Positions 1-10,429 are shown, counted from the first letter of the stretch. The stretch: DNA of 64,000 nt from Symbiodinium natans (GCA_905221605.1 CAJNDS010002155.1:312001-376000); one strand, 5' to 3'. A program made the numbers and translations. Notes: generated from the letters alone by a model not told the origin.

Positions 1-862
1 ATTCGAAAGCCCCAAAAGTTGTCCCCCAGCCCAAAGCCCTCCTGTCTCATCCCTCTCGTTTAGGGTTCGATTAGGGTTTAGGGTTTAGGGTTTAGAGTCT
101 AGGGTTCAGGGTAGATCACCGCTCTGAGGCGTGGCTGTGGCCTCAACCCCCAGGAAGAAACCAAACTCTTCGCTGTTCGGATCTGAAAGCGGCAGTGTCT
201 GTTGGAGATGGGCTGACTGACTAGCATGAAACTTAACACCAGAACTCCTTAAAATCTCCACACCCTGGTTCTTACACATACATCCTGCCTATGAGATCAA
301 AAAAAAACGGCCTAACGACTTCAAGGGTGGATTCCTCTCATGCAGACGCGTACGGCATGGCCCCCATCCCGCCAGCATCAATCCGGGCAGCACAGAGCGC
401 AGAAACTCGACGCCGGCTTTTGGCAAGCTTTTGTCAGCGCCCTCGGCATCCTCCTGTCGCGGAACTTATGTTGTGCTTGGTTCTAGAAGGGTTTAGGGCT
501 TAGGGTTTAGGTTTAGGGCTTTTGGAGGATAGTTTGGGCTGAGGAGTGAGGGTTTGGGGCTTACTGGGCTTAGGGCTTCCTTGGGGCTTCTGCAATGCTT
601 CGGGTTAGGGCCCTTGCTTTCACGGCACAGACATGCCAGACATGCCAGTTTGAGGTGTGAACGATCAACTGGCTCAGGATGTCGCAGGGATGCCACGCCA
701 AGCAACTGCAGGCCCGATGAACACTTGACAAGACACGGGGCTGCAATTGCTCAGAATACAACGATTTTAGGAACCATGATCCTTCCAGCAAACACTATCA
801 ATTTATCGGAGAGGTGCGAGTCACGTCCAGTGCCGCTTTCCTCCTTGTGCCGTTCCTGCTTT
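1..862. other. Repeat-rich intergenic DNA
   Basis: There is a TTTAGGG-type tract at about 61-111 and shorter copies near 490-520. The open frames here are short, have no recognisable domain and overlap on both strands, so I call no gene. Confidence 0.5.
61..111 (+). repeat. Interstitial telomere-like tract (TTTAGGG)
   Basis: Imperfect head-to-tail copies of TTTAGGG with variants such as TTCAGGG and TCTAGGG. It lies within a mixed-sequence window, so it is interstitial unless the contig end at base 1 is close to a true telomere; the degeneracy argues against that. Confidence 0.85.
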
Positions 863-1117
863 GTAATGTTGACTTCGCATTAATAAACCCCCCCCCCCTT
901 CATTGATCAATCTCTCCGGCCAGGGCCTCCTCAATAATGTTCGCCTAAATCCTGGTAGGACGTACTATTAGTTTTAGTATTAGGTAGTAGCACCACGCCC
1001 GTAAAAAACGGATTTCCCGGGTCGGATTTTACAATTGTGGCGGGTTACAATATTGTGTTCCGGCAGCTGGATTTTACAATTGCGGCGGGAATCACTAATG
1101 TGAAGTCAACATTAATC
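863..1117. mobile_element. TIR mini-element, family F
   Basis: The left arm at about 865-884 (AATGTTGACTTCGCATTAAT) pairs with an inverted arm at about 1096-1116. The interior holds a direct repeat of about 20 bp (GGATTTTACAATTGYGGCGG) at about 1025 and 1071. There is no coding capacity, so this is a MITE-like or introner-like non-autonomous element. No second copy was noticed in the window. Confidence 0.6.
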
Positions 1118-1401
1118 TGGTCCAGTTCACAAAACCAAGGGACCCTGGAAGCACAGCCAGGGTTTCACATGTACCAATTACGAAGACAGAAGGCCTACGA
1201 CTCTCGTTAGCCACTTACCCGCGTCTTCAGTAGGTTGCCAGTAGGCCCATCTGACGACATCTTCGGCAGGGTTTGGGGCTTATTTAGGGCTATCCGCTGT
1301 TGCAGCCAGGCCTCTTTTCTGCCAGGGTGCGCAGCACTCTGTTTGAAACCGAGGCGTCCACTACGGAGAAAAGCACTCCACATGGCAACATTCTTTTTAC
1401 G

Positions 1402-2754
1402 CTAACAGCACTGACCCTGAACCCTGAACCAAAGAGGCGGCTTGACAGTGCTAGATATCGGATTGCCCCAGGTGATCACAGATCCATTGTCCAGAACAGC
1501 AGCAAATGAGTTACAATTAGCCTGGATACTTTGCACGTTCTTGAGCTGTTCCTGGACTGACCTGCTGTCACCACCACCTCTCGGATCTCCCCAAGTGACC
1601 ACAGATCCATTGTCCAGAACTGCGGCAAATGCACAAATGCCAGCGTGGATACTCCGCACGTTCCTGAGCTGCTCCTGGACGGACCTGCTGTCACCACCAC
1701 CTGACTGATCTCCCCAAGTGACCACAGATCCATTGCCCAGAAGAGCAGCAAATGCCAATGCAGTAGCCTGGACACTCTGAACATTGCTGAGCTGATCCTG
1801 GACGAACCTGCTGTCACCTCCACGTACCGAACGCCCCCAGGTGACCACAGATCCATTGTCCAGAACAGCAGCAAATGCGGATTCAGTACCCTGGATACTC
1901 TGCACGTTCCTGAGCTGACCCTGCACGGCGGTGCTGTCACCACCATATGCCAGATGCCCCCAGGTGACCACAGATCCATTGTCCAGAACAGCGGCAAATG
2001 CACAATAGGCAGCGTGGATACTCCGCACGTTCCTGAGCTGATCCTGAACAGCGCTGCTGTCACCACCATATGCCGGGTTCCCCCAGGTGACCACAAATCC
2101 AGTGTCCAGAATAGCAGCAAAGGCCGAATCAGTTGCCTGGATACTCTGTACATTCCTGAGCTGCTCCTGAACTTTGCTGCTATCACCGCCACGTGCCGGA
2201 CTTCCCCAAGTGACCACAGAGCCATTTTTCAGAACAGCAGCAAATGCAGTACCAGTTGCCTGGACACTCTGCACGTTCCCGAGCTGATCCTGGACAGCGC
2301 TGCTGTCACCGCCATATGCTGCGTTCCCCCAGGTGACCACAGATCCATTGTCCAAAACAGCAGCAAACGCGGATCCATTTGCCCGGATACTTTGCACGTT
2401 CCTGAGCTTGTCCTGGACCGCGCTGCTGTCACCGCCATACATCGGATCCCCCCAAGCAACCACAGATGCATCACCCAAAGTGGCAGCGAATGATCTACCA
2501 AGTGCATGACCTGCCACCACTGTCTTCCGAACTTGCAGTTGCAGTGTTAGAACATCTCCAGGCTTTAGGCCAGCTCCACCCACTGTCTGGCTGTCATCCA
2601 TGACTCTGCCCGCCGAGTCTCGCAAGGTCCCCATACCCACCTGCAAGGCACTTTGGGCATCCAACCTTACATGCTTCAGGGGGCGTTCGGAGTCAGCTAG
2701 GACTTCAGCGGCCCTCCCACTCATCAGGACCACGCTGAGAGCATCCGGAACCAT
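1402..2754 (-). CDS. Ubiquitin-like N-terminus plus RCC1-like repeat protein
   Basis: The frame is open for 464 codons from base 2796, but I choose the internal ATG at 2754, which gives about 450 residues. That ATG has a purine-rich GCTGCC leader, and the codons before it read through AT-rich repeat DNA. Residues 1-75 look ubiquitin-like, ending in LKPGDVLTLQLQ. From about residue 90 there are eight to nine repeats of exactly 41 residues (123 bp) with the pattern NGSVVTWG, GGDSSAVQ, QLRNVQSI, AFAAVL. The TWG motif is typical of RCC1 blades, although classical blades are 50-60 residues long. Proteins like this are often named HERC or UVR8-like in dinoflagellates; that is family resemblance, not evidence of ligase activity, and no HECT domain is seen. 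The last 17 residues diverge and run into a degenerate CCCTGAA tract, so the 3' end may be truncated or followed by an intron. No intron is needed within the frame. Very even repeats suggest recent tandem expansion. Confidence 0.8.
   Translation of the reverse strand: MVPDALSVVLMSGRAAEVLADSERPLKHVRLDAQSALQVGMGTLRDSAGRVMDDSQTVGGAGLKPGDVLTLQLQVRKTVVAGHALGRSFAATLGDASVVAWGDPMYGGDSSAVQDKLRNVQSIRANGSAFAAVLDNGSVVTWGNAAYGGDSSAVQDQLGNVQSVQATGTAFAAVLKNGSVVTWGSPARGGDSSKVQEQLRNVQSIQATDSAFAAILDTGFVVTWGNPAYGGDSSAVQDQLRNVRSIHAAYCAFAAVLDNGSVVTWGHLAYGGDSTAVQGQLRNVQSIQGTESAFAAVLDNGSVVTWGRSVRGGDSRFVQDQLSNVQSVQATALAFAALLGNGSVVTWGDQSGGGDSRSVQEQLRNVRSIHAGICAFAAVLDNGSVVTWGDPRGGGDSRSVQEQLKNVQSIQANCNSFAAVLDNGSVITWGNPISSTVKPPLWFRVQGQCC
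1425..2480 (-). repeat. 123-bp coding tandem repeat
   Basis: Successive copies of the block containing AGTGACCACAGATCCATTGT (plus strand) recur at 123-bp steps, for example at 1591 and 1714. They encode the 41-residue RCC1-like units. The repeat also keeps long false frames open in other phases, which should be ignored. Confidence 0.9.
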
Positions 2755-2793
2755 GGCAGCAAAGCGCAAGTTGCGAATGAGGTTTAGCTTTAT

Positions 2794-2862
2794 CATATAT
2801 ATATATATATATCTATATATATATATATATTTATATATCTATCTATTTATTTATTTATTTAT
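2794..2862. repeat. AT/ATTT microsatellite
   Basis: Runs of AT followed by ATCT and ATTT units just upstream of the RCC1-like gene start. It could mark the 5' boundary of the gene, but no promoter motif is recognisable. Confidence 0.9.
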
Positions 2863-2984
2863 ATGCCGACTAGAGGATTTCAAGTACTCATGGCGTTCAT
2901 CGCAGAGTCGCAGAGCCTATCGTGATACGAGCACGAGTGGTGGCAACGGGTAACTCTCGTAAAAAGTGTAGTAAAATGAGGCGC

Positions 2985-3137
2985 AGTAGAAAGAGATCCT
3001 ATGAACCCAAAAACCCTAAGCAGTAGGGACAGCAATACGACCACATTGATCGGAATCATGGCTGCAAAAAGCACGAATCTAAACAGGCCCCCGGCTGAAA
3101 GCATCAGTATCCGTACTTCAGCTACTTGGAGGTTCAT
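2985..3137 (-). pseudogene. Remnant of an RCC1-like gene 5' end
   Basis: On the minus strand, a stretch reading TTTGCAGCCATGATTCCGAT closely resembles TTTGCTGCCATGGTTCCGGA at the start of the RCC1-like gene 300 bp away. The similarity includes bases before the ATG. The encoded start MIPINVVVLLS resembles MVPDALSVVLMSG. The match stops within about 20 codons, where the sequence turns into AGGGTTTTTGGG-type telomere-like DNA. It is best read as a truncated duplicate of the 5' end, or as a first exon whose continuation is not identifiable. Confidence 0.4.
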
Positions 3138-3390
3138 GGGTACTCATAAACCCCATTAGAAGTACTTTGAGGACTTAGTGGGCTGAAAAGTACCGTTCTA
3201 TCTGGGGGTGATGTGCACAGGTGATGTGAAAACCCTAAACCTTAAACCCTAAACCCTATTATAAACCCTAAACCCTAAACCCTAAACCTCCAAGTAGCTC
3301 CGTCCTTCGACACGTTGGTCTCGATGTGGACCGGCTGTGGGGTGTTGCGGAAGTCTACGCCCCAGCTGTGCAGCTGGCCTCACATACTTG

Positions 3391-3484
3391 TTAGGGTAGG
3401 GTTTAGGGTTTAGGGTTTAGAGGGTTTAGGGTTTATAGGGTTTAGGGTTTAGGGTTTAGGGTGTAGTGTGTAGGGTTTAGGGCT
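3391..3484 (+). repeat. Interstitial telomere-like tract (TTTAGGG)
   Basis: About a dozen TTTAGGG copies with point variants. A CCCTAAA tract in the opposite orientation lies 100 bp upstream (3234-3291), so the two face each other across unique sequence. Confidence 0.85.
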
Positions 3485-3870
3485 TAGAGCCTAGAGATTC
3501 GGGGGTTTGAGGGTTCCGGGCTTTTGGGTTTAAGGGTTTCGTTTCGCTCCCGCACAGCTGGATGAACCGCGCCGCAGGTTCTTTTCTTTGCCACCGTTTG
3601 CTTAGGGTTTAACATGTTCTTAGCTGGATAGGTAATTACTAGTACCTTATATCTTCCTACGCAACTTTTTTCAGGGAATAGAGGGAGCCTACTTCCGCAA
3701 TTTCCTGCGAAGAACTCGCTTCGTTGCACGTGGAAGCCTGAAAGCCCACAGGGGCTGCGTGCCTAGGGGGGGTGGGGGGGCCCTGAGCCATTCAAGGGCT
3801 TCTGACTGAAAGACGTCGACTTGTCGTGTCGCAGAAATACTCGAAGCAACTGGGGCCATGCAAGCTGAAG

Positions 3871-3872
<2 letters not shown>

Positions 3873-3911
<39 letters not shown>
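3873..3911. repeat. CT microsatellite
   Basis: Perfect CT dinucleotide run of about 39 bp. Confidence 0.95.
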
Positions 3912-3914
<3 letters not shown>

Positions 3915-5195
3915 CACGTACTCAGGCTGAAGCCCTAAGCCCTAAAACCTAAGTGAGTATAGGAGTCCAAGGCTACTAGATTCTCCGAAAATTTTGAGGA
4001 AGAGTTCAGGATCGAAATGGGAGGAGTCAATGAGTCGAAGTCGCAACAGCTATGACGAAGAACCTGTGGCCTGCGCTCCGATCACTGTAGCACTCGGTCG
4101 GACTATAGGTCACAGGAATATATATATATATACACACATATATATACATATATGCAAAATCTATGAGATGAACCCAACACCCTAAACCCTAAACCCCATA
4201 CTTATAGTTCCAAAATCTCATGGCTAAAACTCCTCAGGCGGTTCTGCTGGAAGCCAAGGCACCCAGGAGCTTGTACATCAGGTCCTCAGGTCGAACCCTT
4301 CTCCACCCCCCACCCCCCGGCCTCGGGTTTAGGGTTTAGGGTTTAGGGTTTGGGGTTTAGGGTTCATAGGGTTTAGGGTTTAGGGTTCACAATCCAGATG
4401 CGGGAAGTAGGCAAAAAAAGGTTCAGGGCTTAACTAGGGTTCAGAGGATCTGTGGTATAGAAAAAAAAACTCCATGCGTTCGCAAGTTTACCAAGCCTGC
4501 GCTGGCACCGCAAGGGCGGCCGGTAACGTCAAGGCACGGTAGTGTCGCGCCGAATGTCACGGATGTTTTGCCAAGGCTGTCGGTGCATCACCCTGACCTT
4601 GGGCAAGGGTACAACTTTGCAACGAGCGGAGGCATGTGCTGGGGCCATTCAATGTACCAAGCTTGTGGCAACAGCCTAGAAGCGTCAGGCAACTCTTGAA
4701 CCGACGAAATCTTGAAATCTTGATAGGGGAAGCATCTTAAGACATTATCCTAACCCCCCGACCGCAGACCCCAACAAGCCTTAAACACACGCAGCTCGAA
4801 CTCGAAAAGGAGGTGCGATGTACATTCACCAAGGATGCAACACATTGCTACGCCTGCACCAAGGCCGAAAGGCGAAACCCTTCGTGCTCATGTGGTCCAA
4901 GCGGCGCAGTGCGTCACGGCACCGGCGAGGTCGCAGTTCGCCCGGCCCCTCTCCTGGGCGTTCAGTGATGAAACTGGTGCTACAGATCTACCGTCGGCGG
5001 ATGTTGCAGACTTCAGGGCTACAGCCTCCCTGGTGGACTCAGCGAAAGTCAGGAAAAATGCCAGGTGCACTTGAGTTTCCACTGGGGAGAAGCTCCGCAC
5101 ATATGAGGGCACCCACGCCTCGGCATCCAGCCCGTTCGGGTTTGGGGACCTGACTAACTGGGTGTAGGGTTTTTTGCCACCCGGTTTAAGGTTTA

Positions 5196-5235
5196 GGGTT
5201 CGACTCTCGCACTGGCGAACGCGGGCAAGGCTCTT
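5196..5235 (+). repeat. Dispersed GTTCGACTCTCGCAC module
   Basis: The block GTTCGACTCTCGCACTGGCG followed by AACGCGGGCAAGG. Related copies lie at about 26062, 32925, 39967 and 56554, nearly always beside TTTAGGG repeats. Some copies are close to a TTTTTTGCCACCCG block. It appears to be part of a composite dispersed repeat. Confidence 0.55.
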
Positions 5236-5551
5236 GGTCAGAGGGTCCAGGTAAAGGTATAGGGTTTAGGGGTGCAGGCTTAGGGTCACTGATCCATGGT
5301 CTGATTTATGGCATGGACCGGGGATGGGTCCTTCCCACATTCTTTTGAAACTAAAACCACCTCTGAAAGCGTGGAGGGCTCAGGGCGTGTGTAGGTATCC
5401 CCAAACGGACACCCGATATGTACTCTCACCAATTTCTAAAAGGACGATACCATCACAGCAACATAAGCCCTGTAAAAAAGGAGCCCTCAACTCATCATCT
5501 GGTGATTGCCAGAGTCGGAAACATTGAAAACTGAATCCTGAGCACGTGCGA

Positions 5552-5654
5552 CTTGGGATGTTCCCCCTTATACTAACAGTCCTTAATAGGGATTATCATA
5601 GGGGTACTCTCGTCCCTATGAAGACCTGTTTAGTTTGAGGGGGAACATCCCAAG
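5552..5654. mobile_element. TIR mini-element, family B
   Basis: Perfect 16-bp terminal inverted repeats, CTTGGGATGTTCCCCC and its complement, bound 103 bp with no coding capacity. The interior has TACTAACAGTCCTTAATAGG, shared with the copies at 7327, 25769 and 26227. It is introner-like in size and design; whether it lies inside a transcribed gene is not visible. Confidence 0.75.
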
Positions 5655-6836
5655 TTCTGACTGCAGTCGGGCAGCATGTGCGTTCTCATGAACGTACAAG
5701 GCGACATACTGATTGATCCTTCGGGGAAGCTGCCGGATATGCCAAGATGCTGGTAGTTGGCAGCTGGAAACACGGTATGGACCTAAACCTTCATGCACAA
5801 TGCCCGCAGTTTGCATCTACAAGCAGGTTCATGTTCCCATCGTGCCCTGGCTTGCACATTGCCATGCATTGCACACGATATATCCGAGCTTAGCTCACAT
5901 CTCTCCAGTCGGGTGCGAACGGACGGTGCCATCCTATCTGTGATAGGATGGAGATGGTCCTGTGCAGCACTGTCGTCGACATCTCGGAGGTTTGGAATGT
6001 GACGCCGATTTCAACCACGGCATTGAGGGAGCGCCCCAGATTGACAAGGCTTGCCTGGCACCGGGGCATTGCTCGGCATTAAAAGGGTTTTGGGTTTAGG
6101 GGCCTTAATGATTAGAATAAGTTTTGATTATAGTATATGTGTAAAGGGACCATAAGGGAATACTAATAGTAATTATTCCGACCCCTATATTAGAGTTTAA
6201 GGTTTAGGGAGACACGGGAGCAGAGGGCTTCAACATGACAAAGATGCAACTTGCGCCTGGGACGCTTGCAGGTCTGAGAATCGAAAGAAGCGCCTACTAG
6301 CCTGCGCTTCAGGTGTGTCTGTCATCTTCTACGATACCTCCAGCCTGATACACGCTAGAATGGGATGAAGAAAAACATGGCCATTCGATCTAGGAGCACT
6401 CGGGCTTGTGAAAAGAAGCCCATAGGCAGCTGCAAAAAAACATGATTATCTACCCTCAGTGACCGTTGCCCAGCGGATGCCTCGTTGTACAAGGCATTGT
6501 TTTTCAGATAGATGCAGTGGTTGGACAAGTCTCGCGCTTCGGTGCTCATGATGTTGATCCTTGCTCACCCGGGGAGAGAAATCACCAACCTTCCTGACCC
6601 TATTGCAACCCTCAACCCCAAACCCCAAGACCCTAAGAGCCTAAGACCCTATAAGACCCTATAAGACCCTATAAGACCCTATAAGACCCTATAAGACCCT
6701 ATAAGACCCTAAAACCCAAAGACCACTAAACCCCAGAGATCTGCCAAGGGACTTCTGGATGGTGTATATCCTCAGGGTATCACCCTCACCCAGCTGTATC
6801 CGATCACCCACGTCGTAGGGGTGCATCACCAGTAGC
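5655..6836. other. Intergenic DNA, no gene recognised
   Basis: Overlapping short frames on both strands around 5713-6002 and 6355-6628 lack motifs. A 10-bp repeat array begins at about 6645. Confidence 0.4.
6645..6712. repeat. 10-bp ATAAGACCCT tandem array
   Basis: Six perfect ATAAGACCCT units plus flanking partial units. The array resembles a telomere-like CCCTAAA repeat with an insertion, and grades into CCCTAAAACCC at its right end. Confidence 0.9.
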
Positions 6837-6994
6837 CTTGGGGGGGACGAAATGCACCCGAAGATTGGGGCCATATACCCTGACTCATCTGAGGCGATCT
6901 GAACCCATAAACCCTTTTCGGGCCCTGACTACTAGAATTCCTATGAAGGTTATATGAACCCATAAACCCCTTCTGGGTTCGTTTAGTCCCCAAG
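6837..6994. mobile_element. TIR mini-element, family A
   Basis: The ends read CTTGGGGGGGACGAAATG and, inverted, CTTGGGGACTAAACGAACCC. The interior carries ATATACCCTGACT and ACTACTAGAATTCCTAT, shared with the family A introns at 51842-52025 and 53054-53161. It is non-coding and about 158 bp long. Confidence 0.75.
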
Positions 6995-7127
6995 GAGCAG
7001 AACCACGCTCTCAAAGATCTCCTTAAGGAGGTTCCCGAAGATGAAAGACAGGCCCAAGGCCACCGTCGACATGCTGATGCACAGAGTTCGCAGAACCTTG
7101 GGTTGTTTCCTCCCTTTTTTTGGTTTA

Positions 7128-7196
7128 GGGTTTAGGGTTCAGGGTTCAGGGTTTAGGGTTTAGGGATTCTAATAGGGGGGGGGGGGGGGGGGGGTA
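7128..7196 (+). repeat. Telomere-like tract plus poly-G
   Basis: Five to six TTTAGGG/TTCAGGG units are followed by AATAGG and a run of about 20 G at 7176-7195. Confidence 0.85.
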
Positions 7197-7221
7197 CTAG
7201 AATCCCTGTTAAGGAGGTACC

Positions 7222-7318
7222 GTGGGACGTTTTCTAACTTAGCGTCCCGGATTCCTCTTTAAAGGGTGCCGCCTTATCATGGGTACCCACACAGGGGGAT
7301 CCTAATTTAGAGAACTAC
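7222..7318. mobile_element. TIR mini-element, family C
   Basis: The left end GACGTTTTCTAACTTAGCGT and right end GGATCCTAATTTAGAGAACT are imperfect inverted repeats, with TACC/GGTACCC motifs inside. It directly abuts the family B element that starts at 7327. Confidence 0.5.
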
Positions 7319-7326
7319 CCAAATCA

Positions 7327-7435
7327 CTTGGGATGTTCCCCCTTATACTAACAGCTCCTTGATAGGGATTCTTATAGGGGGTACTGGAATCCCTCTTAAG
7401 CAGCTGCTAGCAAAAAGGGGGGGAAACATCCCAAG
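7327..7435. mobile_element. TIR mini-element, family B
   Basis: The ends CTTGGGATGTTCCCCC and GGGAAACATCCCAAG are inverted repeats around 109 bp, with the family B interior (TACTAACAGCTCCTTGATAG). A CA dinucleotide flanks both ends, a possible minimal target-site duplication. Confidence 0.7.
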
Positions 7436-7523
7436 CAGCACTTTCGGTGAGTCACTCCTGGAGTTCCAAGATGGTCATCTTCTGGGGGTATGAAGTCCGG
7501 GGAAGCATCATGATGTTTGAGCC

Positions 7524-7663
7524 CAAAACCCTAACCCTAAACCCTAAACCCTAAACCCTAAACCCTAAACCCTAAACCCTAAACCCTAAACCCTAAACCC
7601 TAAACCCTAACCCTAAACCCTAAACCCTAAACCCTGAACCCTAAAGCCTGAACCCTAAACCCC
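7524..7663 (-). repeat. Interstitial telomere-like tract (CCCTAAA)
   Basis: About 19 units of CCCTAAA with a few CCCTAA, CCCTGAA and CCTGAA variants, the longest 7-bp tract in the window. It ends in CCCCTTTAAAC. Confidence 0.95.
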
Positions 7664-8491
7664 CTTTAAACAAAAACAAGAACCTGCTTTGAAAGCCCTC
7701 CAGGAATGAAGAAGGTGGGTTGCCTCCGGTGGGAAGAAGGTCCCGAGGATGATCACAGACGAGAGGATCAGCTGCACCTCAGGTATCGGTTCAAGGTCCC
7801 GGTTTAGGGTTTAGGGTTTAGGGAGAACATCGGTTTGAAAATAGCTGCTTTTTTGGGATCTAGGTGTCGCATCTACTGTGCGGGTATACCTACCCTATCA
7901 GAAGGTCCCAGGCACAACCCATCCACGTGAGCTTCGCAGCACCATTAAGCATCAAACTACCGTTGGGCCTAACCTACCTGTGAGCATCCTGACATTGCAA
8001 GCAAGAACCCTCAGTAATTAAGTGGAAAGGTTGAGGTTGCAGGAATCTGACCCATGTTCTGGGGCTGTGCGTCTAATTTGTTGGCCCAGCTGAGTGCCGT
8101 TAAGATGATGTGTCGACCAATCGCTCAGGGCATCGATTGCCTCAATACCCCGAACGCCCAACCAGACCCGATAGAAACCACACGCGCTTGCACTCGAGAG
8201 GCGACGTACACCACGTTGCTGAAGACTAGCCAGATTGCCGCGTAGTCTTTCACCTGTTTCATTTGTAGGGTTTTTCGTCGGTGGTTCAAAGGTGAGAGTG
8301 GTGCCCCTGATAAACAAAATCGACCGCCTCTACTGGGGTCTTGGAACCCTAAGCCCCAAATTGCCCCAAACCCCAAAATCAAAAAGTCGAAGCAACTTGG
8401 GCTTCATCTAATCCTAATGCATGGCCTCCAACACTCTGGGGTGCGGATTTGGGGTTTGTGGATGCTAAGGCCGCGCTGAGCCTAAAAAAAA

Positions 8492-8557
8492 AAAACACAC
8501 ACACACAAAAGCAACCCAACACCCAAAACACACAACACAGACACACACACACACACA

Positions 8558-8649
<92 letters not shown>
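8492..8649. repeat. CA then ACGC microsatellite
   Basis: A broken CA run is followed by a near-perfect ACGC tetranucleotide run over 8557-8649. It creates false poly-(Cys-Val-Arg-Ala) and poly-(Thr-His-Ala-Arg) frames that are not genes. Confidence 0.95.
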
Positions 8650-8958
8650 CACAAAACAAAAACAAAAACACCTAGGATCTGGGTCCAAGGCGGTGGCGGC
8701 GATCATGTGAAAGCGCTCGAAGGCTCCTAGCAGACGCGCGGGTTGGGCCATATACCCTTCCCTAGTTGCTGAAATCCCGCCCCTTAAAGGGAGCCCCAGA
8801 GAGGGATACCCCTATTTTCGGAAAACCCATTTAGGGTAATATAGCCCGTCCCCGTCCCAGGAACACAGGCTACCAGGCACCCCCATGCTGCGTCCTCGTA
8901 CTGCTGACGTCCAGTCTGCCTCGAAGACCTCAAGCGGTGGGTACTGTATGGACCTTAA

Positions 8959-9042
8959 CCTGGGACTCTATTTTCCTACATTTTAGTACCCTGAATTCGT
9001 AGGGCATAACCAAGAAAAGCTGTAGGTAAAGAGGCCCCCAGG
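8959..9042. mobile_element. TIR mini-element, family D
   Basis: The ends CCTGGGACTCTATTTTCCTA and, inverted, CCTGGGGGCCTCTTTACCTA bound 84 bp. It matches the copies at 22405-22530 and 42835-42913. Confidence 0.6.
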
Positions 9043-10029
9043 AAATGCCTCTGTTTCACACCCGCCCTGAACCTCACCAAGCTCTTCCCTCAGAGGCCCT
9101 CTGCCCAATACATCCGACACCAGAAGCCTCGCCAGCACCACTGCGGCCAGTGAGCAACTGCCAAGGTGGGTTGGAAATTCCAGGGGACGTCTGGGCTTAT
9201 TCGGGGGTCACGAGCTCTAGTTTAGCTTTCTTCGGCCACCTGCACACATTTGAAGCCAAAAACTCTCATCTTAGGGCTTCGGGACCTACGCTCCCTGCAG
9301 GGTTGGTTAATTGAAGCTGTCAGAGGGCGGCGCCAGTGGAAGTGCAGCGAGAAACCAAAAGGACTTCGGCCCAGGTATGCAAGACGTGTGATCCCAGGCT
9401 CTACTTGGAGGTTCAAGGTGCACTTCGGAGCCCCCTAAGTCCTCTAAGTAGGGCACAAGTAGACTTATAACTGGGGCTCGAAGTACCCATGAATCCCATG
9501 ACTCCAAGGGGCACCTGACTGTCACCAGGACGCAGTGTTGGCCCGAAATAAAGCCTGGCCCCAAGCCCTATGCAAACTTCGTGCGGCAGAGGAACCTTTC
9601 CTAACATCTCCGCAAACCCTAAACCCTAAACCCATGCTCTGCTCCAGAAAGCCGGGAAGCTTACAGCTCTAAAACTTCCCGCCCTTAACTTGCCTGCCAC
9701 GTCATTTTTGCATCATCCTCGCGTACAGAAGGCGAGGAACCCGGAAGGCTCACACGGTTCAGGGCTCAGGGCTTTGAAGGAAAGGGTAGAGTGCTCGAAG
9801 GCCCCATGAATTCGCGATTCTCTGTGCTAGTCGGACTGATAACCAAGGTTGCTTTCTGCGGCTTCATGGCTCACAATGCCCATCCCTCTCTGTGGATGTC
9901 ACCCTAGCCCGAATCTTGCTCAAGGGTGGAACACACACCCCCCCCCCCCCTCCCCCTCCCCCCCCCCCTCCCCCTCCCCCCCCCCCCCCATCCCCCCCTC
10001 CCCCCCCACCCCCTCCCCCCCCTCCCCCC
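9043..10029. other. Intergenic DNA, no gene recognised
   Basis: Overlapping short frames at 9045-9607 have no motif. A poly-C/CCCCT tract covers 9937-10029 and produces false poly-Pro and poly-Gly frames. Confidence 0.4.
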
Positions 10030-10426
10030 CACTCCGTCGGCATGATGCAGTTGATGTCCAGGAAGGACAGGCCCTTGCCCGGCCCGGGCGACCTTAGCAT
10101 CAGCTTCGGCTTGCACCAGCGATAGTGTCCAGACAGAGCTTGCAGCTGAGCTGTGGCGTCGAGAATGAGGACTAGTTGATGCACAAGGGCGAATCCCAGT
10201 GTCATGGAAAAGGTAAAGCGTGCACTGATGTCCACAGGAGATGCCAACTGCTCAACAGACTATGCTGATCGGCTTGCAATACAAGCCTGCCCTGAATGAA
10301 GCGCATCATCACCTCCATACACAACTTTGTGTACTTTCTGAGTGTGCCCCATGCACTACACCGAAAAGCCCTGGATTGGATTCTGGAAGTGTGGCTGGAG
10401 AAGCAGGATCGACGTGTGGCTCGCAC
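10030..10426 (-). pseudogene. Unrecognised coding remnant or exon with a frameshift
   Basis: Two minus-strand frames look protein-like and overlap: 10426 to about 10258, containing MMRFIQGRLVLQADQH, and about 10258 to 10030, containing ISARFTFSMTLGFALVHQLV and GLSFLDINCIMPTEW. A single one-base slip near 10258 would join them. After ACGGA the sequence turns into GTGGGG and a poly-G run, which could be a splice donor. The protein family is not recognised. It may be an exon with an assembly error or a decayed gene. Confidence 0.35.
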
Positions 10427-10429
10427 CCC

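Larger units (their letters stand above)
3140..5551. other. Intergenic DNA with telomere-like tracts
   Basis: Contains CCCTAAA tracts at about 3234-3291, TTTAGGG tracts at about 3391-3484 and 4323-4392, a CT microsatellite at 3873-3911 and a short AT run near 4120-4155. Open frames are short and overlap on several phases (for example 4818-5153), with no domain, so no gene is called. Confidence 0.5.
7436..8958. other. Intergenic DNA with long telomere-like tract and microsatellite
   Basis: Holds the CCCTAAA tract at 7524-7663, short TTTAGGG units at about 7799-7822 and the ACAC/ACGC microsatellite. The frames at 8018-8382 overlap on both strands and show no domain. Confidence 0.5.

Noticed and set aside
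1476-2225. 249-codon minus-strand frame inside the RCC1-like gene
   Set aside because: It is a shadow kept open by the 123-bp repeat; its translation is a low-quality repetitive string, whereas the 1402-2754 frame gives a clear protein family.
7524-7663. A true chromosome end
   Set aside because: The tract is interstitial, followed by tens of kilobases of mixed sequence, and similar tracts occur in both orientations across the window.
8379-8751. Poly-(Cys-Val-Arg-Ala) and Thr-His-Ala-Arg frames
   Set aside because: Produced entirely by the ACGC microsatellite.
9849-10247. Proline-rich and glycine-rich frames
   Set aside because: Produced by the poly-C/CCCCT tract; only the non-repetitive half at 10030-10258 looks coding.
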